DNA of 64,000 nt from Stenotrophobium rhamnosiphilum (GTDB lineage Bacteria > Pseudomonadota > Gammaproteobacteria > Nevskiales > Nevskiaceae). The DNA is taken from assembly GCF_003052265.1 (NCBI RefSeq), contig NZ_QANS01000003.1:248001-312000 (forward strand), in the 5' to 3' direction. The stretch's first letter is position 1. Each line of letters opens with the position of its first letter. The notes below the pieces were generated by a model, which did not search any database, was not told where the DNA came from, and saw only the letters and a program-made list of their open reading frames with translations. This document shows positions 50,856 to 59,487 of this stretch, piece by piece. The translations under genes and the position numbers were made by a program.

Positions 50856-51818
50856 TTAAAAAAATCCGCGTCGCTTAAACAAATACAGCAATGCGCCGCC
50901 GATGCTGACTAGCAGTCCGAGCGCAAAGAAATATCCGTAGCGCCAATGCAGTTCAGGCATGTTCTCGAAGTTCATACCGTAGATACCCGTGATCAGTGTC
51001 AGCGGGAAGAAGATGGCGGACAACACGGTCAGTGTTTGCACGATCTTGTTGGTGTGATGCGTTACTGACGAGAAGTGCAGCTGTACGGCGGATTCGATAT
51101 CGCGTTCTTGATCGCGTGCGTGATCGAGTAGGCGGTCGACGTGTTCGCTTAGATCGCGCATGCGGACTTCTTCGTTGGCGCTCCAATCTGAGCGCGTGCC
51201 GCGACGCCAAGCGTCGATTGCTTCCAGCTGATTTTCTGACAACCATTCCAGCTTGCGCACCATGCGACGGCCAGCGAGTAGCGTGCGCCAGTCGTCGGTT
51301 TTGCTGGCGGGGTCGAGCAGTTCGTCTTGCAGCTCGGTGAAATACGCGTCCAGTGGTTCGCGGATTTTGAGAAAGCGATCGACCATCGTGTCGAGCACGG
51401 TGTGCGCAATTTTCAGAACGCTATCGGGTGGTTTGCCGCGGCCTTCGAGCATTTTTTTGCGCGCGAGACTCATGCTGACGTTGTCTGCGGCGTGGATGGT
51501 GATCAACACGCGCTCGAACATGAAGAACGCAGCGGTGCGGGTTTCCAAAGGGAATAGACGGTCTCTTGGGCCCAAGCCTTGGAACATCAACATGTCGTAA
51601 TCCAGCGTGCCGTCGAAAAACGACGGATGCGTGGGGTTGTGGCTATCGGCGACGTGCTGCGGCTCAATCGGCACGCCAATCAGTGGCTCGGCCCAGCATT
51701 CCCAGTGTTGGGCTTCATCTCGGCAGAAATCGACCCAGATCAAACCGTCTTCCGGGATTTGCCCGGTGTCGGTCAGAACCGTGGGCGTTGTGTCCGTGGC
51801 GAAATGCAGAATTTCCAT
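50856..51818 (-). CDS. CorA-family transporter (ZntB-like)
   Basis: A 320-residue CorA superfamily protein: large acidic N-terminal cytosolic domain, long stalk helices, then TM1 and the YGMNFENMPEL loop before TM2 (YFFALGLLVSIGGALLYLF). GMN is the ion-selectivity motif of CorA/ZntB. Lack of a clear MgtC-like feature and the overall pattern favour the ZntB/zinc branch, but Mg2+ or Co2+ transport is equally possible. Confidence 0.85.
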   Translation of the reverse strand: MEILHFATDTTPTVLTDTGQIPEDGLIWVDFCRDEAQHWECWAEPLIGVPIEPQHVADSHNPTHPSFFDGTLDYDMLMFQGLGPRDRLFPLETRTAAFFMFERVLITIHAADNVSMSLARKKMLEGRGKPPDSVLKIAHTVLDTMVDRFLKIREPLDAYFTELQDELLDPASKTDDWRTLLAGRRMVRKLEWLSENQLEAIDAWRRGTRSDWSANEEVRMRDLSEHVDRLLDHARDQERDIESAVQLHFSSVTHHTNKIVQTLTVLSAIFFPLTLITGIYGMNFENMPELHWRYGYFFALGLLVSIGGALLYLFKRRGFF

Positions 51819-51829
51819 CGTTGGTGGAA

Positions 51830-52453
51830 TCAGCTCGTGGCGGTGGTATGACCCATCAGCGTCAGGATGGTGGCAATGGCTTCTTCCAGACCGGTTTTCT
51901 CTTGTGAAGAAAATAGCTGGATGGTTGGACGCTGCTCATAGACTTCCAGTTCGCGACGCACTTTCAGCAGCTGGTTCTTAGACGCGCCAAAGCCGAGCTT
52001 GTCGGCCTTGGTCAGCAAGATGTGAACGGGTCGCGCGGCTTGCTGCGCCCAGTCCAGCATCTGCGTGTCGAAATCGGTCATCGGATGGCGGATATCCATA
52101 ATCAGGACAATGCCGCGCAGATTGGTGCGCACATCCACATAGTTGCCAATCAGCTTGCCCCAGCCTTTGCGCATCGCGGCGGGGACTTCGGCGTAGCCAT
52201 ATCCGGGCAAATCGGCAAAACGGCCGATATTCGGGATTTCGAACAGGTTAATGAGCTGCGTGCGGCCCGGCGTCTTACTGACTCGCGCGAGCTGTTTGTG
52301 GTTACAGATCGTGTTGAGCGCACTGGATTTGCCTGCGTTGGAGCGGCCGGCAAAGGCGATTTCGGGCTGCTCGTCGCGGGGTAATTGCTGCAGGTCGGCG
52401 CAGGAAATGCGGAATTCCGCGCGGGCGAAAGGATTGATTGCGGCTGAGGTCAT
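51830..52453 (-). CDS. engB: ribosome-biogenesis GTPase YihA/EngB
   Basis: A 207-residue GTPase needed for 50S assembly. P-loop AGRSNAGKSSALN, switch region RTQLINLF, DLPGYGYAEVP (G3) and TKADKLGFG (G4) are all present. It is divergent from the cytochrome c4 gene, the arrangement seen in Pseudomonas and relatives. Confidence 0.95.
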   Translation of the reverse strand: MTSAAINPFARAEFRISCADLQQLPRDEQPEIAFAGRSNAGKSSALNTICNHKQLARVSKTPGRTQLINLFEIPNIGRFADLPGYGYAEVPAAMRKGWGKLIGNYVDVRTNLRGIVLIMDIRHPMTDFDTQMLDWAQQAARPVHILLTKADKLGFGASKNQLLKVRRELEVYEQRPTIQLFSSQEKTGLEEAIATILTLMGHTTATS

Positions 52454-52621
52454 GGCGGCAGCTTAACGGAAATGAGCGCAATTTCGGGGCTGAAGCCGCG
52501 GGGGAGAGGCATTGGAATCCCCTGTTGGTGTAATATTTGCGCCGAACTAAACCGGATTTGTGCGCCCTTTCGACGGACGCATCCAACCGATACAACAAAA
52601 GCTTTATATGGAGCCTCATCA

Positions 52622-53254
52622 ATGAAGCGCGTTTTGCTTGCTCTTGCCCTGTCTGTACCCTTTGCTGCCTTTGCTGAAGGCGCTGCTAAAGATCTTTTTG
52701 TGAAGGGCGACGCCGCTGCCGGCGCGACCAAAGCCGCAGTTTGCGGCGCCTGCCACGGCCCTACCGGTAACGGCAGTGCTGCGATCTATCCCAAGCTCGC
52801 AGGCCAGAGCAGCAAATACGTTTACGAACAGCTCAGCGCGTTCAAGAGCGGCAAGCGTCAGAACCCGATCATGGCCGGCCAGGTTGCAAACCTGTCGGAT
52901 CAGGATCTGAAGGATCTCGCTGCGCACTACGCCACGCTCAAACTGACCCCGGGCCTTGCTAACAAGGATTCCGTAGCGATTGGCGACAAGCTCTATCGCG
53001 CTGGCGATGCGGCTCGCGGCATTCCCGCTTGCGCTTCATGCCACGGTCCTAAGGGTGCGGGTCAGCCATCGGTTGGCTATCCACGCATTGGCGGCCAGAA
53101 CGCCGAATACGCGCTGGCTTCGTTGCAGCGTTTGCACGGCACTTCGACGGAATCTTTGCCTGAAGGCAATGTCAAGATGATGGCGACCATCGCCGCCAAA
53201 CTCAGCGACAAGGAGATGGCAGCGTTGGCGTCTTACATCAACGGCCTGCAGTAA
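52622..53254 (+). CDS. dihaem cytochrome c4
   Basis: A 210-residue periplasmic cytochrome: signal peptide MKRVLLALALSVPFAAFA, then two c-type domains with CGACH and CASCH and methionine ligands (in NPIMAGQV and VKMMATIA). Cytochrome c4 passes electrons to terminal oxidases such as cbb3. ATG 52622 is chosen over an upstream in-frame start because the signal peptide begins there. dsbA follows after 17 bases. Confidence 0.92.
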   Translation: MKRVLLALALSVPFAAFAEGAAKDLFVKGDAAAGATKAAVCGACHGPTGNGSAAIYPKLAGQSSKYVYEQLSAFKSGKRQNPIMAGQVANLSDQDLKDLAAHYATLKLTPGLANKDSVAIGDKLYRAGDAARGIPACASCHGPKGAGQPSVGYPRIGGQNAEYALASLQRLHGTSTESLPEGNVKMMATIAAKLSDKEMAALASYINGLQ

Positions 53255-53271
53255 TCGAAAAAAGGATTCCC

Positions 53272-53925
53272 ATGCGTCTGCTTACTCGTCTTCTGGTTAC
53301 CGTTTCTGTTCTGTTGCCTATCGCCTGCTCGGCTGCCGCACCGGCGACCGATTACAAGGAAGGGACGCATTTCAAAAAGGTTCGCGAAGTCCAGGAGCCG
53401 ACGAATGCCAAGCGCATCGAAGTCGACGAATTCTTCTGGTACGGCTGCCCGCATTGCTATCACCTCGATGGCTTTGTGGATCGCTGGCGCGTAACCAAAC
53501 CGGCTGATGTGGATTTCGTACAAGTCCCAAACAGTCTCGGTCGCGAAGAAGGCATCATTCATAGCAAGGCGTTCTACACGGCTGAAGTGCTCGGCTTGTC
53601 GGCCAAGATCCACAAGCCTTTGTTCGAAGCCATTCACGAGCAGCATCAGCAGCTGTTCACGCAAGCGACGCTGCAGTCGTTCTTCACCGGCATGACGGGC
53701 GTTCTGCCTGATGTGTTCAACAACACCTTTAACGGTTTCGCTGTCGGCATGAAAGTGAACCGCGCAGAAAATCTGGCCAAGACCTACGGCATGGCCAGCG
53801 TTCCAGCGATTGTTGTTGGCGGCAAGTACACCACTAACGTCGCCATGGCAGGCGGCCCGGAACAGACGTTCAAGGTTGTTGATTTCTTGATCGCCAAAGT
53901 CCGCGCGGAACGCAAAGGAAAGTAA
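53272..53925 (+). CDS. dsbA: thiol:disulfide interchange protein DsbA
   Basis: A 217-residue periplasmic oxidase of protein thiols. Signal peptide about residues 1-23, active site Cys59-Pro-His-Cys62 in WYGCPHCYH, and the cis-proline region in ASVPAIVVGGKY. It follows cytochrome c4 as in many Gammaproteobacteria. An intrinsic terminator lies 22 bases past the stop, but inside the next coding region. Confidence 0.94.
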   Translation: MRLLTRLLVTVSVLLPIACSAAAPATDYKEGTHFKKVREVQEPTNAKRIEVDEFFWYGCPHCYHLDGFVDRWRVTKPADVDFVQVPNSLGREEGIIHSKAFYTAEVLGLSAKIHKPLFEAIHEQHQQLFTQATLQSFFTGMTGVLPDVFNNTFNGFAVGMKVNRAENLAKTYGMASVPAIVVGGKYTTNVAMAGGPEQTFKVVDFLIAKVRAERKGK

Positions 53926-54834
53926 GTGTCCAGAATTTCGCAGATCGCCCGGCTCACCGCCGGGCTTTTTGTTTGCAGCAGTGGCCTCGCAATGGCGGCC
54001 CCTGCAGTGTCGATGGAACGCGCTTGCGAGATGTTAGGCGCCAAGCTGCGCAGCGTTAATGTTGCTTACTGTCAGCAAAGCGGACTCAAGGCCAGCTCTT
54101 TCACCAGCGTGCGCGGCCAGCCGATTTTGTATCGCGACTACACCGCACGCACGCCGCAAGGTCCTAAGCCTTATCGCGTGTTGCTGCTCGGCGGCATTCA
54201 CGGCGATGAGCTTTCTGCAGTCAGCATCGTTTTCGACTGGATGCGCCGACTCGACACCGAAAAATTTCAGCAATTCGAATGGCGCGTGATGCCCTGTTTG
54301 AATCCGGATGGTTTGCTGGTGAGCCCAGCGACACGCACCAACGCCAATGGCGTCGACCTCAATCGCAATTTTCCAACACTCGATTGGAAGTCCGACGCGC
54401 TGCAGTACTGGAAGACCAAAGCGCGCAAAGATCCAAGACGTTATCCAGGCCCTAAAGCTTTGTCTGAGCCTGAGTCACGTGGGCTGATGGATATGCTCAA
54501 AGAGTTTCAGCCAGACGTGATTGTCAGCGTGCACGCACCATACGGCGTGCTTGATTTCGATGGCCCGCAAAAGCCACCACAGAAATTCGGCTATCTGTCT
54601 CTGCAGTTGCTGGGCACTTATCCGGGCTCACTCGGAAATTTTGCTGGCATGAATCTCAGCGTGCCAGTGATTACCTTGGAATTGCCAAGCGCGGGTCAGA
54701 TGCCGCCGCCACAGCAGGCGCAGCGTATTTGGGGCGATATGTTGGTGTGGCTGGAAAAGAATTTGCCGAAGCGGCCACCGGCGCAGTACAGCAAACTCGA
54801 AAAGCCGTTTGAGTCCGCTACGGCGACGCCGTAA
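53926..54834 (+). CDS. secreted M14-family peptidase, MpaA-like murein peptide amidase
   Basis: A 302-residue protein. Signal peptide about residues 1-25 (ending LAMAAP), zinc ligands His92 and Glu95 in GGIHGDELSAV and a third His in VSVHAPYG; GVDLNRNFP is the substrate-arginine/asparagine motif. MpaA-type enzymes remove the D-gamma-Glu-meso-DAP bond of muropeptides. GTG 53926 abuts the dsbA stop with AAAGGAAAG upstream; the next ATG (53992) would lose the export signal. Confidence 0.82.
   Translation: MSRISQIARLTAGLFVCSSGLAMAAPAVSMERACEMLGAKLRSVNVAYCQQSGLKASSFTSVRGQPILYRDYTARTPQGPKPYRVLLLGGIHGDELSAVSIVFDWMRRLDTEKFQQFEWRVMPCLNPDGLLVSPATRTNANGVDLNRNFPTLDWKSDALQYWKTKARKDPRRYPGPKALSEPESRGLMDMLKEFQPDVIVSVHAPYGVLDFDGPQKPPQKFGYLSLQLLGTYPGSLGNFAGMNLSVPVITLELPSAGQMPPPQQAQRIWGDMLVWLEKNLPKRPPAQYSKLEKPFESATATP
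53947..53974 (+). terminator. intrinsic terminator inside the M14 signal-peptide codons
   Basis: GCCCGGC (53947-53953) and GCCGGGC (53959-53965) pair perfectly around TCACC, followed by TTTTTGTTT (53966-53974). It follows dsbA by 22 bases, but codes residues ~8-16 of the next protein. Confidence 0.7.
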
Positions 54835-54840
54835 TTCTGG

Positions 54841-56019
54841 CTAGCGATTTTCCTCGCGGAAAATTTTCCACTCGCCGTCTTTATCCTGACGCCAGTACTG
54901 TTGTTTCACCGACGTCGAAGAGAAGTTGTCGCTGCGATAATCCAGCGTGAACTCCGCCAGCATCATTGGCTCGCCTGCGCCGGGATAGCGGAACAAATTG
55001 ATGTGACGCAGCTTCACATCAATAAATTTCTTTGAACTGTTGACGCGCACTTTATGTGCTGCGAACTGCGCAAAATTCATCCCGTCGGTTGTGAAGCCCT
55101 GACCGTAATACGCCAGATAAGCTTCAGTGTCTCGCTCAGCCCATTTGCTACGCCAATCTTCAAGGCGCGCCAAAAATTTTTCGCGCTCGCCTTTGACTTG
55201 ATCAGGCGGCACCCACTCCAGCGAATCGCTGAGAATCACCGGCGTCTCGCCCGTGACGATGTAAGGTTTCAGCGCCACAAGATCTTCGTTAGACATCGTC
55301 ACGCAGCCTTCGCTCGAACGCGGTGCCCGCACATAAGTATCTTTAGGTACGCCGTGCAGCCAGATGCCATAGCCGCTGCGGCTGTTGAACTGATCCCAGA
55401 GGTTTGGATAGTTGAGCGGGAACGCGCCTTCACCATAAAGGTCAGGCAAATTCACTTTCGGCAACCAACCGGTGATGTGATAAATGCCGATCGGTGTGCG
55501 CAGATCGCCAGCGCTTTGTTTGCCATAACCGTTGCGGCCGATGCTGGCGTAATGATTCCGCACCAACGTCATTTCGCGATCTTTGCTGTTCTGCATCAGA
55601 TACAGACGCGCTTTAGGCAGATCCACCAAAATGAAAAAAGGATGTTCTGAATCCAGCTGCAATACGGAATTTGGCACATAGCCCGTAGGTGGCACGGCCT
55701 TGTCACCCAGTGCGCGCAGACGCGCTTCTTCCGTGAGATCGCTGAGTCGTGGATCGCCCTGCGTATCGATCAGCGTGCCGCCCGGCAACCCGGCCAGCAG
55801 TTCACCGTAAATTTGTTTAGCTAAGCGAAAATTAGGCAGGCGCTGTGTGAGGTCTTGCAACGAGCTGCGAGCGCCTTCGCTATCGCCGCTCTTCATTTTG
55901 GCAACAGCAGACAGCAGCTGTTGCTCGGGGCTCAAGTCCGCAGCAGATGCGCAGACACTGGCCACCATTAAAAATGCGGCCAGCGCATGCGCTGGCCGCG
56001 ATGATTGTTTCAAACGCAT
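54841..56019 (-). CDS. L,D-transpeptidase with C-terminal NTF2-like domain
   Basis: A 392-residue exported enzyme: signal peptide about residues 1-26, an N-terminal helical part, a YkuD catalytic domain with YGIWLHGVP and SSEGCVTMS (Cys239 as nucleophile), and a C-terminal ~110-residue domain starting WRSKWAERDTEAYLAYYG. It should make or remodel peptidoglycan 3-3 or lipoprotein links. The C-terminal domain recurs in the next gene. Confidence 0.87.
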   Translation of the reverse strand: MRLKQSSRPAHALAAFLMVASVCASAADLSPEQQLLSAVAKMKSGDSEGARSSLQDLTQRLPNFRLAKQIYGELLAGLPGGTLIDTQGDPRLSDLTEEARLRALGDKAVPPTGYVPNSVLQLDSEHPFFILVDLPKARLYLMQNSKDREMTLVRNHYASIGRNGYGKQSAGDLRTPIGIYHITGWLPKVNLPDLYGEGAFPLNYPNLWDQFNSRSGYGIWLHGVPKDTYVRAPRSSEGCVTMSNEDLVALKPYIVTGETPVILSDSLEWVPPDQVKGEREKFLARLEDWRSKWAERDTEAYLAYYGQGFTTDGMNFAQFAAHKVRVNSSKKFIDVKLRHINLFRYPGAGEPMMLAEFTLDYRSDNFSSTSVKQQYWRQDKDGEWKIFREENR

Positions 56020-56038
56020 CTAAAGTTCTGATCTCAAC

Positions 56039-57058
56039 TTAGCGTGAATACTCACGAGTAATTTTCCAAGCGCCATTCACTTGCTTGAGTTCCAGAATTT
56101 TATTCACGGAGTCTGAGTAGTTGTCTGATTGGTAGCTTTGCTGAAAGCTGACGCGCGCGCGGTCATCGCTGATACGAGTGGTCTTAGCATTCTTGATGCC
56201 GATTTTGATGCGCGCAGGTTTGAGAATGCGCTCGCGACGTTGCTCAGCCCAAGCAGAGCGCAGCTGGCCACCTTCAGGTGAAAAGTCGTCGGCGTAGAAA
56301 GCAAGGTACCCAGGAGCATCCTTGGAAGACCAAGCTTGGCTCCAGCTGTTCAGCATCGCAGTAACAGTCACCGTGGTAGCTGCATCAGCAGGCGCCGTGG
56401 CTTTAGCTGCGGCTGCGCTAGGTGCTGCGGCAACTGGAGCAGCTGCTGCAGGCAATACAGGTGATGTTGCAGCAATAGCTGCAACGGCTGCTGGTGCGGG
56501 CGTTGATGTCGCAGGTTTTGCCGCCGGAGCTTTCGCTACAGGCACATTGTTGATGGGCTTTTCGACTTGGCTAATCAGATCAAGTTTGCTGCGAACCGTT
56601 TGGTTGCTCTTATCGAGCGTCAATGCGCGGTTGTACGAAGCACCAGCCAGTGCAGCGTAAATATCGCCGAGATTTTCGTGTGCAGTGGCGTAGCTCGGAT
56701 GCGTTGCCAATGCAGCTTCCAGCGCATCGCGCGCTTTTTCGTAATTGCCCTGCTGCGCATAAAGCACAGCGAGATTGTTGTATGGCTCGGGCAGCTGCGG
56801 ATAATCGCGCGTTAGATCGGTGAAGGCCTTCATCGCTTCAGGCGTGCGATTGAGTTTGGTCAATGCAATGCCGCGTGAGAAACGCGCTTCAGCGTCTTGT
56901 GGATTTTTGGCCAGATGCTGGTCGAGCTTCTGCAACGCTTGAGCATATTGCCCCTGCGCCATCAGGCCGCGTGCATCGTCTGCAGGACCAGCAAAAGCGC
57001 TATGTGCGCTAAACAACAGAATGGCGGCCAGCGCCGTGCTACGAGTATTGAGAGTCAC
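56039..57058 (-). CDS. TPR protein with the same C-terminal domain as the L,D-transpeptidase
   Basis: A 339-residue exported protein: signal peptide, about four tetratricopeptide units (AEARFSRGIALTKLNRTPEA, YNNLAVLYAQQGNYEKARDA), an Ala/Pro-rich linker and a C-terminal domain WSQAWSSKDAPGYLAFYADD that is clearly homologous to the end of the adjacent L,D-transpeptidase. It lies 19 bases upstream of that gene on the same strand, so the two are one operon and probably act together in the periplasm. Confidence 0.82.
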   Translation of the reverse strand: MTLNTRSTALAAILLFSAHSAFAGPADDARGLMAQGQYAQALQKLDQHLAKNPQDAEARFSRGIALTKLNRTPEAMKAFTDLTRDYPQLPEPYNNLAVLYAQQGNYEKARDALEAALATHPSYATAHENLGDIYAALAGASYNRALTLDKSNQTVRSKLDLISQVEKPINNVPVAKAPAAKPATSTPAPAAVAAIAATSPVLPAAAAPVAAAPSAAAAKATAPADAATTVTVTAMLNSWSQAWSSKDAPGYLAFYADDFSPEGGQLRSAWAEQRRERILKPARIKIGIKNAKTTRISDDRARVSFQQSYQSDNYSDSVNKILELKQVNGAWKITREYSR

Positions 57059-57169
57059 GCAAAACCTCGATGGATATCGGTCAAATGCATATGGACTTTA
57101 ATATAGCTCATCCACTGCAACTGAGAGTTTAATCTGCACGCTAAAGCTTCGGCTTTCCGCTAAGTGGCG

Positions 57170-58096
57170 TCAGCGAACGGCATAAGGGTTGGGCATGCCA
57201 GCCGGAGGGTGCTTGAAGCGACGGTGAGACCAGAAATATTGCGCAGGCGCAATTCGGATGCCTTCTTCCAGCATGCGATTGATCAGTGCTGCGTCAGCGG
57301 CCTCGTCTGCGCTAGGGAAATTCTCCAACGCAGGGAGAAACGTCACACGATAACGGCCATTAATGCGCGCTGGAAAATACGGCACGACTTTGGCACGACC
57401 CAGCGCAGCAAGTTTCGACGTCGCGGTGAGCGTCAGCGTCGGCACATTGAAAAACGGCACATGCACGGCGTTGTTCACGTCCAGCGATTGATCCGGCCCA
57501 TACCAAACGCAATGGCCTTCGCGCAGCGCGCGAACCAGTTTTTTCAGATCGTTCTTAGGCAATGCAGGCAGACCCGAGCGCGATTGGCGCCAGCGGTGCA
57601 TAAAGAAGTCGATCAGCGGATTGTCGATCGGGCGATACATGGCGTGAAACTTCACACCCGCAAGACACAGATATCGCGCGCCAACTTCTAACGTTGTGAA
57701 ATGGCCGGTGAGCAACAACACACCGCTGCCATCCGCCATTGCAGCTTGCAGATGTTCCAAGCCCACAACTTCGCCGCGATTGCGCAGTCGCCAGTCGGGA
57801 GCAAACCAACCGATCGCAGCTTCGAATGCGCCAGCGCCGAGCGCCATAAAATGTTCATCAACCATGTCGTCGCGCGTTGCTTCGTCGAGCTCCGGGAAAC
57901 ACAGTTGCAGATTCACGCGAGTGACGTGACGGCGGCTGCGCAACGCGCGCCCCAGTAGCCAGCCCAGTCCCTTGCCCAAGTTCAGCGCTAACGGAATCGG
58001 CAGCCAAGACAGCAGCCACAACAACGCTAAGCCCAGCCACGTTGGCCAGTAACGAGGGCCTAGAAAGGCCTTCTTAAAGGGCGGTGCAGAATTCAT
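57170..58096 (-). CDS. lpxL: lipid A biosynthesis lauroyl-type acyltransferase
   Basis: A 308-residue late acyltransferase: N-terminal membrane anchor, LTGHFTTLEVG (HX4E), AMYRPIDNPL, GPDQSLD and YFWSHRRFKHPP near the end, the standard LpxL pattern. It transfers a secondary acyl chain to Kdo2-lipid IVA. It is divergent from waaA, the Kdo transferase that makes its substrate, with 71 bases between. An ATG three codons upstream is also possible. Confidence 0.88.
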   Translation of the reverse strand: MNSAPPFKKAFLGPRYWPTWLGLALLWLLSWLPIPLALNLGKGLGWLLGRALRSRRHVTRVNLQLCFPELDEATRDDMVDEHFMALGAGAFEAAIGWFAPDWRLRNRGEVVGLEHLQAAMADGSGVLLLTGHFTTLEVGARYLCLAGVKFHAMYRPIDNPLIDFFMHRWRQSRSGLPALPKNDLKKLVRALREGHCVWYGPDQSLDVNNAVHVPFFNVPTLTLTATSKLAALGRAKVVPYFPARINGRYRVTFLPALENFPSADEAADAALINRMLEEGIRIAPAQYFWSHRRFKHPPAGMPNPYAVR

Positions 58097-58167
58097 TGAC
58101 CGCATTTTATAAAAATGCGACCACAATCGACACCCCATCCCCGGCGTATATTTTGCTCATAGCCGTT

Positions 58168-59418
58168 ATGCTTCGCTCCATGCGTTGGCTCTATACCTTT
58201 CTACTCTATCTGCTCGCCCCTCTCGTGCTGCTGCGCCTGCTCTGGCGCGGCCTTGAGTTGCGTGACTATTGGTTCCGATGGAACGAGCGCTTTGGATTTG
58301 TTAAACGCCCTGAACAAGACGTCGCAGTCTGGGTTCACGCTGTTTCCGTCGGTGAATCTCTCGCTGCGCTGCCCCTGATTCGCGCTCTCGTTGCACAGCA
58401 TGGCGAACGCCGTGTGCTGGTCACCACGATGACGCCGACCGGATCCGCACGTGTGCGTGAAGCACTCGGCGATCAAGTCCTGCATACCTACGTGCCATAC
58501 GATTTGCCGGATGCAGTGGCGCGCTACATCACGCGTATGCGGCCGCAACAAGTCGTGGTGATGGAAACCGAACTTTGGCCCAATCTGTTTCGTGCGCTGG
58601 CTAAACGCAAGATCCCGCTGACGATTGCGAATGCTCGACTATCGCCGCGCTCTTTCCGTGGGTATATGCGTTTCCGCAGTTCTATTGCCAGCGTGTTGGA
58701 AGACTGCGCGCGCATCGCCGCGCAAAGCGAAGCTGATGCGAAGCGCTTTTTGCAGCTCGGCGCGCATGTCAAAAAAGTCAGCGTCATGGGCAATATCAAG
58801 TTCGATATGGCGTTGCCAGAAGATCAGATCGCAAAGGGTCACGCCCTGCGTGACGGCGCGCCCACGTGGATCGCCGCAAGCACACACGAAGGCGAAGAAG
58901 ATGCTGCGCTAACCGTGCATCGCGAAGTGATTAAGACTTTTCCCAGCGCGCGTTTGATTCTGGTGCCGCGTCACCCGCAGCGTTTTGATGCGGTTGAAAA
59001 GCTCGTGCAAAAAACTACGCTCAGCATGCAACGCCGTAGCGAACTCGATGGTGCCGCGCCCAGCGCTTCTGTTTTGCTTGGCGACAGCATGGGCGAAATG
59101 TTCATGTATTTTTCGATGGCTGATGTTGCCTTCGTTGGCGGCAGTCTCGTGCCGGTTGGCGGCCACAATGTGTTGGAGCCAGCGGCGCTGGGATTACCAG
59201 TGCTGTTCGGACCGCAGATGCATAACTTTGTCGCCGCACGCGATTTATTGCTGGAGACGAATGCCGCTGAGCAAGTCGCGAACGATATAAAGCTCGCGTA
59301 TGCGGTTCTTGCGCTACTGCGTGAGCCTGAACGTGCGCAGGCGATGGGGCAGGCGGGTCAGAAAGCAGTCGCCGCGAATCGTGGCGCACTTAATAAATTG
59401 CTACAGCTCATCAGCTAA
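58168..59418 (+). CDS. waaA: 3-deoxy-D-manno-octulosonic acid transferase
   Basis: A 416-residue GT30 enzyme adding Kdo to lipid IVA. N-terminal membrane anchor MRWLYTFLLYLLAPL, the catalytic-Glu motif WVHAVSVGESLAALPLI, NARLSPRSFRGY and the sugar-nucleotide site PVGGHNVLEPAALG are clear. ATG 58168 is used; 58180 is close and possible. Faces lpxL divergently, forming a lipid A module. Confidence 0.95.
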   Translation: MLRSMRWLYTFLLYLLAPLVLLRLLWRGLELRDYWFRWNERFGFVKRPEQDVAVWVHAVSVGESLAALPLIRALVAQHGERRVLVTTMTPTGSARVREALGDQVLHTYVPYDLPDAVARYITRMRPQQVVVMETELWPNLFRALAKRKIPLTIANARLSPRSFRGYMRFRSSIASVLEDCARIAAQSEADAKRFLQLGAHVKKVSVMGNIKFDMALPEDQIAKGHALRDGAPTWIAASTHEGEEDAALTVHREVIKTFPSARLILVPRHPQRFDAVEKLVQKTTLSMQRRSELDGAAPSASVLLGDSMGEMFMYFSMADVAFVGGSLVPVGGHNVLEPAALGLPVLFGPQMHNFVAARDLLLETNAAEQVANDIKLAYAVLALLREPERAQAMGQAGQKAVAANRGALNKLLQLIS

Positions 59419-59420
59419 AT

Positions 59421-59487
59421 CGTAGGGTGCGCTGTGCGCACCTTTCTCGACGCTAAATGGGCACCTGTGCGCACAGCGCACCCTACG
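59421..59487. repeat. GTAGGGTGCGC palindromic repeat, copy 2
   Basis: Perfect 21-base arms 59421-59441 and 59467-59487 around a 25-base loop with CGCTAAA. Same family as 33927-33993. It lies three bases after the waaA stop, and its right arm contains the rarD stop codon. Confidence 0.88.

Noticed and set aside
50444-50878. Frames on both strands in copy D
   Set aside because: Same repeat-derived peptides; no coding support.
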